DNA of 64,000 nucleotides. Origin: Acidiferrobacteraceae bacterium (GTDB lineage: Bacteria > Pseudomonadota > Gammaproteobacteria > Arenicellales > UBA868). The stretch spans positions 41,155 through 105,154 of the forward strand of contig PBJL01000017.1 in assembly GCA_002721105.1 (NCBI GenBank), written 5' to 3'. Position numbers and translations under genes: made by a program. A model generated the notes under the pieces. That model was given only the letters and a program-made list of their open reading frames with translations, was not told where the DNA came from and searched no databases. Below, piece after piece: positions 38,966 through 47,914 of the stretch (positions are counted from its first letter, which is position 1; each line of letters starts with the position of its first letter).

Positions 38966-41281
38966 TTGGCGCAGGCAAAAAGACACTCGACAACTATAAA
39001 AGCACTCCCTAACATACCCCCAAGACTTGCTCGCTTGGGCCGGGAGGTGTTGGTCATCGCATATGCTGCGTTGACGCTATACCTTTTGGTTAGTCTTGTC
39101 ACTTATTCTGACCAAGATCCGAGTTTTACGTTTACCGGTACCGGGAGCTCAACACAAAATTTAGGCGGCAGTTTTGGAGCATGGTTTTCTGATTTGTTTT
39201 TCCATGCTTTTGGATATACAGCATTTCTTTTTCCAGCTATTTTTGCTCTTCTTAGTTGGAGAACATTCAAGTATCAAAAAGAAAAACCTGCTAAATACAT
39301 AAGAGCAGCTCACACGATTGGCTTACTCCTCGCTTTATTTTCGGCCTGCGGATTAGAGCACATTCACTTTCCTAGAGAGGCATCTATTCTATTATTTGAA
39401 GCCGGAGGGTGGGTTGGCAGTCTTAGCGGTGTATGGTTATTGATGGTATTTGGTATCGTCGGTGCTACTGTAATTTTATTGGTAATGTTTATAGCGGCTA
39501 TTTCATGGGCTCTTGATGTTTCTTGGTTTTTTATCATGGACTGGATTGGAAAATGGACTTGCAAAGGTTTTGATTGGCTTCTCGATTACTTTAAATCGCT
39601 GATTGATCAGGCTCAAGGGTTATCAATTAGAAAAAAACGGGAAAAGATTGGAACTGGCATAAAAAAGGGTTCGGATGGAAGAGCATCAGTAAGAATAGAG
39701 CCAAAAATATCTCCGCCCAAAGCTGGAGCTCGTATTTATAAGGAAAAGCAAACACCAATTCCTATTTTTGCAGAAGAGACGGTGCCAAACGGAGCATTAC
39801 CTCCATTAGGTCTCTTAGATACACCAAAACAACAATCAGGAGGTTATAGTAAAGAGACATTAGAAATGATGTCGCGCTTAGTAGAAAAGAAATTGTTGGA
39901 TTTTAATATCCAGGCGCGAGTAGAATCAGTACAGCCGGGCCCAGTCATTACTCGATTCGAAGTAGATCCGGCACCTGGCGTAAAGGCAAGCCAGATAGTA
40001 GGTCTCTCTCGTGATTTAGCAAGAGCATTATCCGTAGTAAGTGTTCGTGTTGTTGAGAATATTCCAGGAAAAACTTTTATCGGATTAGAGATCCCAAACG
40101 AAGAACGTGAAACTGTTCATTTGCTAGAAGGGCTAGCATCCGAAATTTATGAATCGAGCAAAAGCCCTTTGAGTCTAGTGTTAGGCAAGGATATTGCAGG
40201 GCAAACGGTTATCTCAGATTTGGCTAAAATGCCACATGTCCTAATTGCGGGTACCACTGGGGCAGGGAAGTCGGTTTGCATAAATGCTTTAATATTAAGT
40301 ATTGTATATAAATCCACTCCTGACGATGTGAGACTTATATTGATAGATCCCAAAATGCTTGAGCTATCAACCTATGATGGTATACCGCATTTACTCACAC
40401 CCGTTGTGACAGATATGCAGAAGGCAGGAAATGCGTTGCGATGGTGCATGAATGAAATGGATCGACGTTTTCGACTTATGTCCGCTCTTGGGGTTCGCAA
40501 TATTGTGGGCTACAACCGTAAAGTATTGGCTGCACATAATGCAGGACAGCCGTTATTTGATCCTCTTCAACCGCAGACAGATGACGAAGAAAGAAATAAT
40601 GAGCAAGCTGTGTTATCAAAAATGCCCTACATAGTAGTTATTATAGATGAACTTGCCGATCTTTTTATGGTTGTTGGAAAGAAAGTCGAGGAACTAATAA
40701 CGAGAATTGCTCAAAGAGCTAGAGCAGCCGGAATTCATTTAGTTGTAGCCACCCAAAGACCTTCAGTCGATGTTGTAACGGGATTGATCAAGGCGAACAT
40801 ACCAACACGGATAGCATTTCAGGTTAGCTCTCGAGCGGATTCCAGAACGGTATTGGATCAAATGGGTGCTGAACAATTATTGGGGCATGGCGATATGCTC
40901 TTCCTACCTCCTGGCACTGGGTTTCCAGTTAGAGTACATGGATCGTTAGTTTCTGATCAGGAGGTTCATAAAGTGACTGAGCAGCTGCGTAATAGTGGAG
41001 TGCCGGAATATCTTGAGGGTGTTTTAGATTCCAATAGCAATCCCGATGATTTAAGCAGTGATTTTAGTGGGGGCAACGGAGAAGAGGATCCTTTGTACGA
41101 TCAGGCTGTCGCTTTTGTAGCCGAGACGAGGCGCGCATCAATCTCATCTGTGCAACGTCAATTACGAGTTGGTTACAACCGAGCGGCTAGAATGATTGAA
41201 GCAATGGAAACTGCTGGGGTGGTTAGCACGAATGAAAACGGTAAGCGAGAAGTTTTGGTGCCCCGAACACAAATGAGATGA
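38966..41281 (+). CDS. ftsK: DNA translocase FtsK
   Basis: A 771-residue septal DNA pump that clears and unlinks chromosome termini at division. About four membrane helices occupy residues 25-190, followed by a short linker (unlike the long E. coli one) and the motor: GTTGAGKSV near 429-437 (Walker A), YIVVIIDELADLFM (Walker B), ATQRPSVDVVTGLIKANIPTRIAFQV. The C-terminal 65 residues form the winged-helix gamma domain (SSVQRQLRVGYNRAARMIEAMETAGVV) that reads KOPS sites. Start TTG at 38966 has no clear ribosome site. lolA overlaps the stop by four bases. Confidence 0.96.
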   Translation: MAQAKRHSTTIKALPNIPPRLARLGREVLVIAYAALTLYLLVSLVTYSDQDPSFTFTGTGSSTQNLGGSFGAWFSDLFFHAFGYTAFLFPAIFALLSWRTFKYQKEKPAKYIRAAHTIGLLLALFSACGLEHIHFPREASILLFEAGGWVGSLSGVWLLMVFGIVGATVILLVMFIAAISWALDVSWFFIMDWIGKWTCKGFDWLLDYFKSLIDQAQGLSIRKKREKIGTGIKKGSDGRASVRIEPKISPPKAGARIYKEKQTPIPIFAEETVPNGALPPLGLLDTPKQQSGGYSKETLEMMSRLVEKKLLDFNIQARVESVQPGPVITRFEVDPAPGVKASQIVGLSRDLARALSVVSVRVVENIPGKTFIGLEIPNEERETVHLLEGLASEIYESSKSPLSLVLGKDIAGQTVISDLAKMPHVLIAGTTGAGKSVCINALILSIVYKSTPDDVRLILIDPKMLELSTYDGIPHLLTPVVTDMQKAGNALRWCMNEMDRRFRLMSALGVRNIVGYNRKVLAAHNAGQPLFDPLQPQTDDEERNNEQAVLSKMPYIVVIIDELADLFMVVGKKVEELITRIAQRARAAGIHLVVATQRPSVDVVTGLIKANIPTRIAFQVSSRADSRTVLDQMGAEQLLGHGDMLFLPPGTGFPVRVHGSLVSDQEVHKVTEQLRNSGVPEYLEGVLDSNSNPDDLSSDFSGGNGEEDPLYDQAVAFVAETRRASISSVQRQLRVGYNRAARMIEAMETAGVVSTNENGKREVLVPRTQMR

Positions 41282-41922
41282 TAATGACCAATATTCGGAC
41301 TCTGACTTGCATAGCTATTAGTTTCTTTTTAGGACTATATACAGCAAGTGGAATTGCATCATCCGAGAGCCCTCAGCTTGATAGGTTTTTTCATGACCTT
41401 CAAACATTTCGAGCAGATTTTACACAAGTGGTTTTAGATCAAAATTTGGTTCCGTTGAGGGAAAGTAGTGGACGTTTATGGATATCTCGACCGAACAAAT
41501 TTCGATGGAACTATAGTTTTCCTTTCCCACAGCAGATTATTGCAGATGGTGAGAAGGTATGGGTCTATGATATTGATTTAGAACAAGTTACGGTACGGAA
41601 TCAAAACAATGCACTTGTGGGAACACCCGCTATACTTTTAGCTGGAAAAGGTAATTTAGAAACCGAATACAACATTAACAATATTGGACTTCAGGGATCA
41701 GTTTTTTGGGTTATCTTGCAGCCAAAAAATAACAATACTAGTTTTTCTGAAATACAACTAGGGTTCCAGAAAAATACATTGCGACAAATACAACTACTTG
41801 ACAAATTAGAACATATAACCCGTATTGTATTAAATCATGTTGAAGAGAACGTATCGATTCCAAGCAAAACCTACAAATTTGAACCCCCTATCGATGTTGA
41901 TGTGATTCAAGAAGATAACTGA
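41278..41922 (+). CDS. lolA: Outer-membrane lipoprotein carrier protein
   Basis: A 214-residue periplasmic chaperone that carries lipoproteins from LolCDE to LolB. An N-terminal signal peptide (about 1-27, ending near SGIASS) is followed by FRADFTQVVLDQ, SSGRLWISRPNKFRWNY and DGEKVWVYDIDLEQVTVR, all typical of LolA. The ATG at 41278 overlaps the ftsK stop; a second ATG at 41284 is equally possible. The ftsK-lolA pairing is widespread in gammaproteobacteria. The last base of its stop is the first base of crcB. Confidence 0.94.
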   Translation: MIMTNIRTLTCIAISFFLGLYTASGIASSESPQLDRFFHDLQTFRADFTQVVLDQNLVPLRESSGRLWISRPNKFRWNYSFPFPQQIIADGEKVWVYDIDLEQVTVRNQNNALVGTPAILLAGKGNLETEYNINNIGLQGSVFWVILQPKNNNTSFSEIQLGFQKNTLRQIQLLDKLEHITRIVLNHVEENVSIPSKTYKFEPPIDVDVIQEDN

Positions 41923-42293
41923 TGGTAACAGTGCTTGTGGTTGGTATCGGGGGCGCAATTGGAGCCATCATGCGATGGTGGACCGGTATACTTTTTAACT
42001 CTGTTGGTTTAGCTAGTTATTTAAGCACCCTATCTGTGAATTTTATTGGCTCATTCCTAATCGGGTTAGTATTTATAACTTTACAGAATAAATATCCTAG
42101 TGGCGAATTAATACATAGTGGTATCATGATTGGCTTGCTAGGCGGTTTCACAACATATTCTGCTTTCTCTCTAGAAGTGGTGAACATGATTGCATCTGGT
42201 TTATTAGGACGTGCCCTAATGTATATTTTTATTACTTTAATTTGTTGCCTAGCTGCGGCTTTTGTTGGGACAACTGTTGGTAGGGCTTTATGA
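41922..42293 (+). CDS. crcB: Fluoride exporter CrcB/Fluc
   Basis: A 123-residue membrane protein with four helices, the Fluc dual-topology fluoride channel. GGAIGAIMRWW at the N terminus, LSVNFIGSFLIGL (the pore Asn) and GLLGGFTTYSAFSLE (the central Na+ site and polar track, with Tyr and Ala where TTFSTF is more common) identify it. The start codon overlaps the lolA stop by one base. No fluoride riboswitch is apparent because the gene is embedded in an operon. Confidence 0.94.
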   Translation: MVTVLVVGIGGAIGAIMRWWTGILFNSVGLASYLSTLSVNFIGSFLIGLVFITLQNKYPSGELIHSGIMIGLLGGFTTYSAFSLEVVNMIASGLLGRALMYIFITLICCLAAAFVGTTVGRAL

Positions 42294-42319
42294 ACAGCTT
42301 TAATATATGGTAATTGATT

Positions 42320-43594
42320 ATGCTAGATCCACAGAACATTCGACAAAACATTGACGCTGTAGCAGAGCAATTGCTTCGCCGAGATTACATAATTGATAAA
42401 AACAGAATCTCCGCTTTAGAAAAGGAGCGAAAAGAACTGCAAATTCAGCAGCAAGACTTACAAAGTCAACGCAATCGTGCTTCAAAGGAAATTGGGATTC
42501 AGAAAAAGTTAGCCAATGATTCTATAGAATTAGTTGATTCTATGAAGGAATTGGGCCTTAAATTGAGCAAAATACAGAAAGACTTGGTGTCAGTTCAGAA
42601 TGAATTAAATAATATTCTGGAGAGTATGCCAAATATCCCGCATGGTTCCGTGCCTATGGGAAAAAGTGAACAGGATAATGAAGAACTTGACAAATGGGGC
42701 CATCCCCGGCAATTTAATTTTCAACCAATTGATCATGTTGAGCTTGGCGCAAAATTAAATATGATGGATTTTGATAGAGCGTCAGCAATGAGTGGATCTC
42801 GATTTGTAACACTAGCAGGTCCATTAGCAGGCTTGCATCGAGCTCTCATTCAGTTCATGCTTGATCTTCATATTAGAGAACATGGATACCTAGAAGCCTA
42901 TGTGCCATTTTTAGTTAATGCTGATTCCTTGTTCGGAACAGGACAACTGCCGAAATTTCTTGATGATCAATTTTGCACTGATTCAGATCCACAATATTTC
43001 TTAATACCGACTGCAGAGGTGCCGGTAACGAATCTTTATCGGGACCAAATCATTACAGATGATATGTTCCCGATAAAACGTGTGTGTCATACGCCGTGTT
43101 TTCGTCGCGAAGCTGGATCTTACGGGAAAGATACGCGAGGAATGATTCGGCAGCATCAATTTGAGAAGGTTGAGTTAGTGCATATTGTGAGACCGTTGGA
43201 GTCATGGGAAACTCTTGAAACATTGACAAACCATGCTGAAATTGTTCTACAAAAACTTGAGTTACCTTACAGGAAAGTTGTGCTTTGTACGGGAGACCTT
43301 GGATTTGCTTCGTCTAAGACGTATGATCTAGAAGTATGGCTTCCCGGCCAACAAGCATATAGGGAAATTTCATCTTGTAGTAATTTTCAAGCTTTTCAAG
43401 CAAGGCGAATGCGTACTCGGTGGCGAAATCCAGATACCGGAAAAACTGAATTTGTTCATACATTGAATGGCTCAGGAATTGCCGTCGGAAGAGCATTGGT
43501 TGCAATTATGGAGAATAATCAAAATGAGGATGGATCGGTGAATGTGCCTTCAATCCTTAGGCAATATATGGGGGGATTGGATAGAATTACGTAA
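42320..43594 (+). CDS. serS: Seryl-tRNA synthetase
   Basis: A 424-residue class II synthetase charging tRNA-Ser. ATG 42320 gives MLDPQNIRQN, the family N terminus; an upstream TTG at 42314 is unlikely. The N-terminal helical hairpin (about 30-100) that grips the tRNA-Ser variable arm is rich in Lys, Gln and Glu. Motif 2 appears as CHTPCFRREAGSYGKDTRGM followed by RQHQFEKVE, and motif 3 near GSGIAVGRALVAIMEN. A cognate tRNA-Ser gene lies 117 bases downstream on the same strand. Confidence 0.97.
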   Translation: MLDPQNIRQNIDAVAEQLLRRDYIIDKNRISALEKERKELQIQQQDLQSQRNRASKEIGIQKKLANDSIELVDSMKELGLKLSKIQKDLVSVQNELNNILESMPNIPHGSVPMGKSEQDNEELDKWGHPRQFNFQPIDHVELGAKLNMMDFDRASAMSGSRFVTLAGPLAGLHRALIQFMLDLHIREHGYLEAYVPFLVNADSLFGTGQLPKFLDDQFCTDSDPQYFLIPTAEVPVTNLYRDQIITDDMFPIKRVCHTPCFRREAGSYGKDTRGMIRQHQFEKVELVHIVRPLESWETLETLTNHAEIVLQKLELPYRKVVLCTGDLGFASSKTYDLEVWLPGQQAYREISSCSNFQAFQARRMRTRWRNPDTGKTEFVHTLNGSGIAVGRALVAIMENNQNEDGSVNVPSILRQYMGGLDRIT

Positions 43595-43616
43595 CACCTT
43601 AGCTAATCACCTGAGC

Positions 43617-43633
43617 AAAGAAGCTTCTTTTTT
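43617..43633 (+). terminator. Weak terminator-like palindrome after serS
   Basis: A 14-base perfect palindrome AAAGAAGCTTCTTT (43617-43630) runs into a further three T, giving eight of the last nine bases T or C. The stem is short and AT-rich, so termination would be inefficient at best. It lies 23 bases after the serS stop and before the tRNA gene. Confidence 0.3.
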
Positions 43634-43711
43634 GAATTGGCTTCGAAGATTTCTAACCAATAACAGAGCTCTTATGCCTGTACTGTAATAACATAATAAC
43701 AGTATCACGAG

Positions 43712-43801
43712 GGTGGGGTGGCAGAGTGGTTGAATGCACTGGTCTTGAAAACCAGCAAGGGTTTGCGCCCTTCGAGAGTTCGAATCTCTCCCCCACCGCC
43801 A
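43712..43801 (+). tRNA. tRNA-Ser(UGA)
   Basis: A 90-nt tRNA with encoded CCA. The acceptor stem pairs GGTGGGG (43712-43718) with CCCCACC (43791-43797), followed by G and CCA at 43799-43801. The anticodon stem is CTGGT/ACCAG with anticodon TGA at 43746-43748. The long variable arm (AAGGG..CCCTT) is the class II form of serine tRNAs. GAGAG-TTCGAAT-CTCTC is the T arm. A possible -10 (CATAAT) lies at 43692-43697 without a convincing -35. It reads UCA and related serine codons and sits right after serS. Confidence 0.97.
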
Positions 43802-43892
43802 AATCTTATTTCAATAGATTACTCCAAATGCGGAATGAGAAATACTTATATGAGTTGATAGCCCACTCCACCAACTCCACATCATCAGAGAA

Positions 43893-44714
43893 TCATGGTA
43901 TGTAATATTGGTTCTTGCTTATGTCAATAATTTGCTCTTCGAGCAATTTAATAAGATGTGCGCTGAGAGACCATTTCGCAAAGGGATGCAAGGAAGATTC
44001 AACATCATCGTATACCAGTGACACCAGTGAATCTACATTGCCTTTTCCAAGTGATTTCAAGCAATTAAGTATTTTATTTTCACGGTTTAGACGATGATTG
44101 ATTATCCAGTCGATTGTTTTCTTTGGAGTATTGATAATGCTTCCATGTCCAGGAGCAATATTTGATATGTCAAAACACTTTAGTTTCTCTAGCGAGCTTA
44201 AATAGTGACGCATATTTCCATCAGGAGGTCTAATGACAACCGTGGATCCTTGCATTATATGATCTCCTGAGAATAGTAAATTATCCTCCTCGAGCAACAA
44301 ACAAATGTGGTTTGCAGCATGGCCCGGAGTGTGGATTACTCTGAGTATAAATTTGGATGTTTCAAAAACTTGCCCATCTTCAAGGTGATAGGTTGGGTTA
44401 AATGATCTATCCTGATAAGGTTGTTCTGATTTTATCCCATAGATGGGTATTCCCAGTCTATCATTATATAATTTTGCCCCTGGAGAATGATCTAAGTGGG
44501 TATGAGTTACGATTACAGCTTTAATAGTTTTTGCGGCACCGATGATCGTATCGTAATGAGTTTCCAAAGCAGGGCCAGGATCAATAACTACTACTTCATC
44601 ATCGCCTAAAAGATAAGTATTAGTGCCTGGTCCCGTGAAGACTCCGGGATTGTTTGCGGTAATTCTACGAGTCCGTTTAGATATATGTTGTATGAGCCCG
44701 GTCTTAAGTTCCAT
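43893..44714 (-). CDS. Metallo-beta-lactamase fold hydrolase (LACTB2-like)
   Basis: A 273-residue MBL-fold protein. Metal ligands are visible as THTHLDH (His71, His73, Asp75, His76), HTPGHAANH (His132), SGDHIM (Asp151) and APGHG (His190). The NNPGVFTGPGTNTYLLG start and a C-terminal winged-helix-like tail of about 60 residues are as in LACTB2-type proteins, which have RNase or thioester hydrolase activity. The substrate is not known from sequence. It is 45 bases downstream of a NUDIX gene on the same strand and probably co-transcribed; the pair is common in bacteria. Confidence 0.86.
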   Translation of the reverse strand: MELKTGLIQHISKRTRRITANNPGVFTGPGTNTYLLGDDEVVVIDPGPALETHYDTIIGAAKTIKAVIVTHTHLDHSPGAKLYNDRLGIPIYGIKSEQPYQDRSFNPTYHLEDGQVFETSKFILRVIHTPGHAANHICLLLEEDNLLFSGDHIMQGSTVVIRPPDGNMRHYLSSLEKLKCFDISNIAPGHGSIINTPKKTIDWIINHRLNRENKILNCLKSLGKGNVDSLVSLVYDDVESSLHPFAKWSLSAHLIKLLEEQIIDISKNQYYIP

Positions 44715-44759
44715 TTTAAAAAGTCCTATGTATGCTATTTCAATAGTCTCATTAAGTTT

Positions 44760-45506
44760 TTAAGATAAATTCAAGCATTGTGATTCAAAGGTTTTGATTT
44801 TTTTCGAAAGAATTGTAGATTTACTATTTATTAGTTCCTCTATTGATTTGTAGCCACATATTGCTTGTAAGCTCTTAATCGTAGGGGTGTACATCTTAAA
44901 AGCGCCATTAAAGTGCTTATCAAGAGCTGATTCAGGTTTTATCCATAAGCTGTTTAAAATCTCTGATCTATGTGCACAAATATTTTGGCCGACTGGCATA
45001 GGGGCGATGAAAAATCTCGTGGAGTACCGTCGTTTAGCGCACTCTGGGGTAACCCAATTGCCAAGATAGGTTAATTCGTTTATCGCAGGCAAAATACCTT
45101 CATTCAAACAGATTATTGATAGCGTAGTATTTTTTTGGTTTAAATTCTCTTGGTATGCAAGCACGCCCGGCATCTGGTCATGATCGACATATTCAGGCGT
45201 AGCGTGATTAATTTTGGTCGCTAGAAGAACACCAGTTTCTTCGAAACATTCACGAATGCAGCCGATAAAATAAGGTAATACAAATTTATTTAATTTTGTG
45301 ATGTCATAGGGTACTTGATCTGCTAAGTGGCATGATAAATGGTGAAAATTAGGAGAATAATCCTCCTCGCAAATTAATCCGCCAGGGAAAGCATATGCGC
45401 CACCAAAGCTCATTGTATATTGACGTTGTATAAGGAAGACTTCTATCCCGCTATGCGTAGCGACGTTTCTTACTAGAAGTACGGTTGATGATGAGAGTGG
45501 TTTCAA
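44760..45506 (-). CDS. NUDIX hydrolase with insertion in the Nudix box (NUDT19-like)
   Basis: A 248-residue protein. The Nudix box is split: PGG at 41-43 (AYAFPGGLICEED) and the catalytic helix RECFEETG at 85-92 are separated by about 40 residues instead of the usual seven. Such a long insert is characteristic of the NUDT19/RP2 group, which hydrolyses CoA or acyl-CoA derivatives. The pairing with an MBL-fold hydrolase downstream fits a role in acyl-CoA or related turnover, but substrate is inference. Upstream 267 bases to the divergent PLP enzyme are promoter region. Confidence 0.82.
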   Translation of the reverse strand: MKPLSSSTVLLVRNVATHSGIEVFLIQRQYTMSFGGAYAFPGGLICEEDYSPNFHHLSCHLADQVPYDITKLNKFVLPYFIGCIRECFEETGVLLATKINHATPEYVDHDQMPGVLAYQENLNQKNTTLSIICLNEGILPAINELTYLGNWVTPECAKRRYSTRFFIAPMPVGQNICAHRSEILNSLWIKPESALDKHFNGAFKMYTPTIKSLQAICGYKSIEELINSKSTILSKKIKTFESQCLNLS

Positions 45507-45644
45507 GTCAAGTTTAACGCTTAATTAAGCAAGGATTATTGTGATAGTGTACTTATATAAAAAATATCTTTAAAGACAGTATAACCAAGAAAACCTTGCC
45601 TGATAATTCTTTGCTAATTTAGATGACATGTTTCTTTCAAACGT

Positions 45645-45674
45645 TTGGTTTAGACAGGGCTAAAGAACTATAAT
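45645..45674 (+). promoter_or_regulatory. Probable sigma-70 promoter for the PLP decarboxylase-like gene
   Basis: TTGGTT at 45645-45650 and a perfect TATAAT at 45669-45674 are separated by 18 bases. The transcript would start near 45681 and carry a leader of about 90 bases before ATG 45774. No operator is obvious around it. The -35 matches only the first three consensus bases. Confidence 0.45.
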
Positions 45675-45773
45675 TTTGTTTCTGAGATAAGTTATCAAAG
45701 AAAAGGCCGTTGAGTATTAATATTAAATATTTCGATTGGCAGTTGGTAATAGCATATATAAGGAGTGCTAATT

Positions 45774-46982
45774 ATGCCGAGTAAATTTGACTCTAATTTT
45801 GTGATAGATAGGTCTCTTGAAACAGCTATTGACTATATAAGAAATGTCCCTAGTCAAATTGACGATTTACCTTTGGAATTTCCGGAATTGGGTATAGGTC
45901 AATCTGAAACGTTAGCACTTCTTGCACCATATATTTTAGGCAAATCAGCCCGTTTAGGGGGGCCTGAATCATTTGCACACATGGATCCTCCGACACCCAC
46001 TATTGCCTGGGCGATCACAATGTGGAACGCTTGTCTTAACCAAAATCTATTGCACCCTCAAACCGCGCCTTTCGCTAGATCAGCCGAGAAGCGACTTTTT
46101 GATTGGCTTTGTCCATTATATGGAATGGAGGGGGGACATATGTGTTCCGGCTCAACATTGGCTAATTTAACAGCCTTATGGACGGCACGTGAATCGCAAG
46201 GTGTCAAGAAAATTATAGCGTCTAATGCATCCCATATAAGTATAAGAAAAGCAGCGAATATTTTAGGATTACACTACTTAGAATTGCCGACCAAAAAAAC
46301 AGGAGAGTTAGAATTGTCGACGCTCGGAAGAATATCTGATGCATGCCTGGTTCTTAATTGTGGAACAACGTCTACAGGTGAGATTGATTCTTTCGATATA
46401 GCAGGGCAAGCAAAATGGACTCATGTTGACGCAGCATGGGGTGGGCCGCTTAGATTAAGTGATAACCATGCTCACAAATTAGAAGGTATAGAAAACGCCG
46501 ATTCAATAGCAATATCAGCACATAAGCTTTTAATGCAACCAAAAGATTCGGCGTTGGTGATGTTTCGTGACATCGTTGGTGCTAACGAGAATATTAGTTT
46601 CAACAGTGGTTATTTAATCGACCCTAACATAGGAATTCAAGGTTCAAGGGGTGCGGCCGCAACTGTTTTGCTTGGAACACTTATCTTATTCGGTAAAACT
46701 GGTTTTAAAGAGCTCATAGATCATTTGATGGGGCTGGCAGATTCTTTAGCAAAAAGACTAAATTCATTGGAGGCTATCGAGGTATTAACCTTACCAAAAA
46801 CTGGTATTGTCGTATTTCGGCCCACAAACAAAGATATTGATGAAATTAGCAATCAACTATATAACGGAATAATTTCAACCTGCGCAATACAAGGCGATAA
46901 ATGGTTTCGGGCTGTGGCCGCAAACCCATTTGCGGATATCGACCTTATTTCAGAGAAAATAGAAAAATTAATAGTATCCTAG
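45774..46982 (+). CDS. PLP-dependent group II decarboxylase-like protein
   Basis: A 402-residue fold-type I PLP enzyme of the group II (glutamate/diaminobutyrate/tyrosine) decarboxylase superfamily. AGGAG ends eight bases before ATG 45774. The cofactor region is visible: SGSTLANLTALWTAR, SHISIRKAANILG, THVDAAWGGPLR (Asp219 pairs with the pyridine nitrogen) and ISAHKLLMQPK (Lys251 forms the Schiff base). The length is below the usual 450-510, and the ends are short. Substrate cannot be assigned; an amino acid decarboxylase or related lyase is likely. It stands alone between a leftward NUDIX gene and a leftward hydrolase gene. Confidence 0.78.
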   Translation: MPSKFDSNFVIDRSLETAIDYIRNVPSQIDDLPLEFPELGIGQSETLALLAPYILGKSARLGGPESFAHMDPPTPTIAWAITMWNACLNQNLLHPQTAPFARSAEKRLFDWLCPLYGMEGGHMCSGSTLANLTALWTARESQGVKKIIASNASHISIRKAANILGLHYLELPTKKTGELELSTLGRISDACLVLNCGTTSTGEIDSFDIAGQAKWTHVDAAWGGPLRLSDNHAHKLEGIENADSIAISAHKLLMQPKDSALVMFRDIVGANENISFNSGYLIDPNIGIQGSRGAAATVLLGTLILFGKTGFKELIDHLMGLADSLAKRLNSLEAIEVLTLPKTGIVVFRPTNKDIDEISNQLYNGIISTCAIQGDKWFRAVAANPFADIDLISEKIEKLIVS

Positions 46983-47013
46983 AGGCCAATCGCTATTTAG
47001 TTAGTTAAAATCA

Positions 47014-47805
47014 TTAGTCAACTTCTGAGAGAAACTTAACTAATTGATCGTTGAATATTTGCGCTCCTTCGATATTAGACAAGTGTAGGGCATTTTTTAT
47101 CACGACTAGGCGCGCATTGGTAATTTCATTTTTCATGAGCTCATGCCCAGCAACAGGAGTGCCTGGATCATGCTCTCCCACAATTAACAACGTGGGTAAC
47201 CGTATCTCAGATAGTCGATCGAGCAGATTTAATTTCATAATTGCAGCCGAACAGCCGTTATATCCTTCAATACTAGTTGACTCAATCATGCCCCTGACCT
47301 CGGCAACTGTAGATGGTTGTTCATGTTGGAATTCGGACGAAAACCATCGATCAAGTGTGTCATCAGCAATCCCATTCATTCCTTCAGTTTTGGCAGTAGC
47401 AATTCGCTTTTCCCACATCTCTAGCGCACTCGTCGGTGTTTTGCTTGTTGTATCGCACAATGTTAAAGAGTGGAATCGATTTGGATCCATAAGGGCTGCA
47501 GTTTGCCCAATCATTCCCCCGAGTGACAATCCAACAAAATGTGCAGAATCAATTTTCAATTTATCTAATAAACCAAACAGGTCATTCGCAAGTAATTCCA
47601 GCGTATAATTGCCCTCCGAGGAATCAGTTTTTCCATGCCCTCTTGTGTCATAGCGTAATATGCGGTAGTTTGCTTTTAAAGGTTCAATTTGAGAGTTCCA
47701 CATGTATAAATTTGCTGCCAGAGAATGACTAAATATGATAACGGGGGTGCCGGCTCGTCCTGCCAGTTCATAATTAACATCAATATCGCTCACTCGAATT
47801 TTCAT
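47014..47805 (-). CDS. Alpha/beta hydrolase, 3-oxoadipate enol-lactonase-like
   Basis: A 263-residue alpha/beta hydrolase. The nucleophile is Ser94 in GLSLGG, the acid Asp213 in VGEHDPGTP and the base His241 in ALHLSNIE; the oxyanion region is FSHSLAAN. The overall pattern (YDTRGHGKTD, SLTLCDTTSKT) resembles PcaD, the enol-lactonase of the beta-ketoadipate pathway, but no other pca gene is in the window, so the substrate is uncertain. It converges on the PLP-enzyme gene with a 31-base gap. Confidence 0.82.
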   Translation of the reverse strand: MKIRVSDIDVNYELAGRAGTPVIIFSHSLAANLYMWNSQIEPLKANYRILRYDTRGHGKTDSSEGNYTLELLANDLFGLLDKLKIDSAHFVGLSLGGMIGQTAALMDPNRFHSLTLCDTTSKTPTSALEMWEKRIATAKTEGMNGIADDTLDRWFSSEFQHEQPSTVAEVRGMIESTSIEGYNGCSAAIMKLNLLDRLSEIRLPTLLIVGEHDPGTPVAGHELMKNEITNARLVVIKNALHLSNIEGAQIFNDQLVKFLSEVD

Positions 47806-47914
47806 AAAAGAATCAGGCCTTATACTCTTGATTTATTGGTATTCAGCGTTGCAACTTATTTCATAACACAATTTAATTACTTTAACTAGCATTGTAATTC
47901 TTCCATCGGTATAT

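Noticed and set aside
47051..47608. 185-residue rightward open frame opposite the alpha/beta hydrolase
   Set aside because: Antisense shadow of a gene with an intact catalytic triad; Ser/Pro-rich composition typical of a shadow frame.
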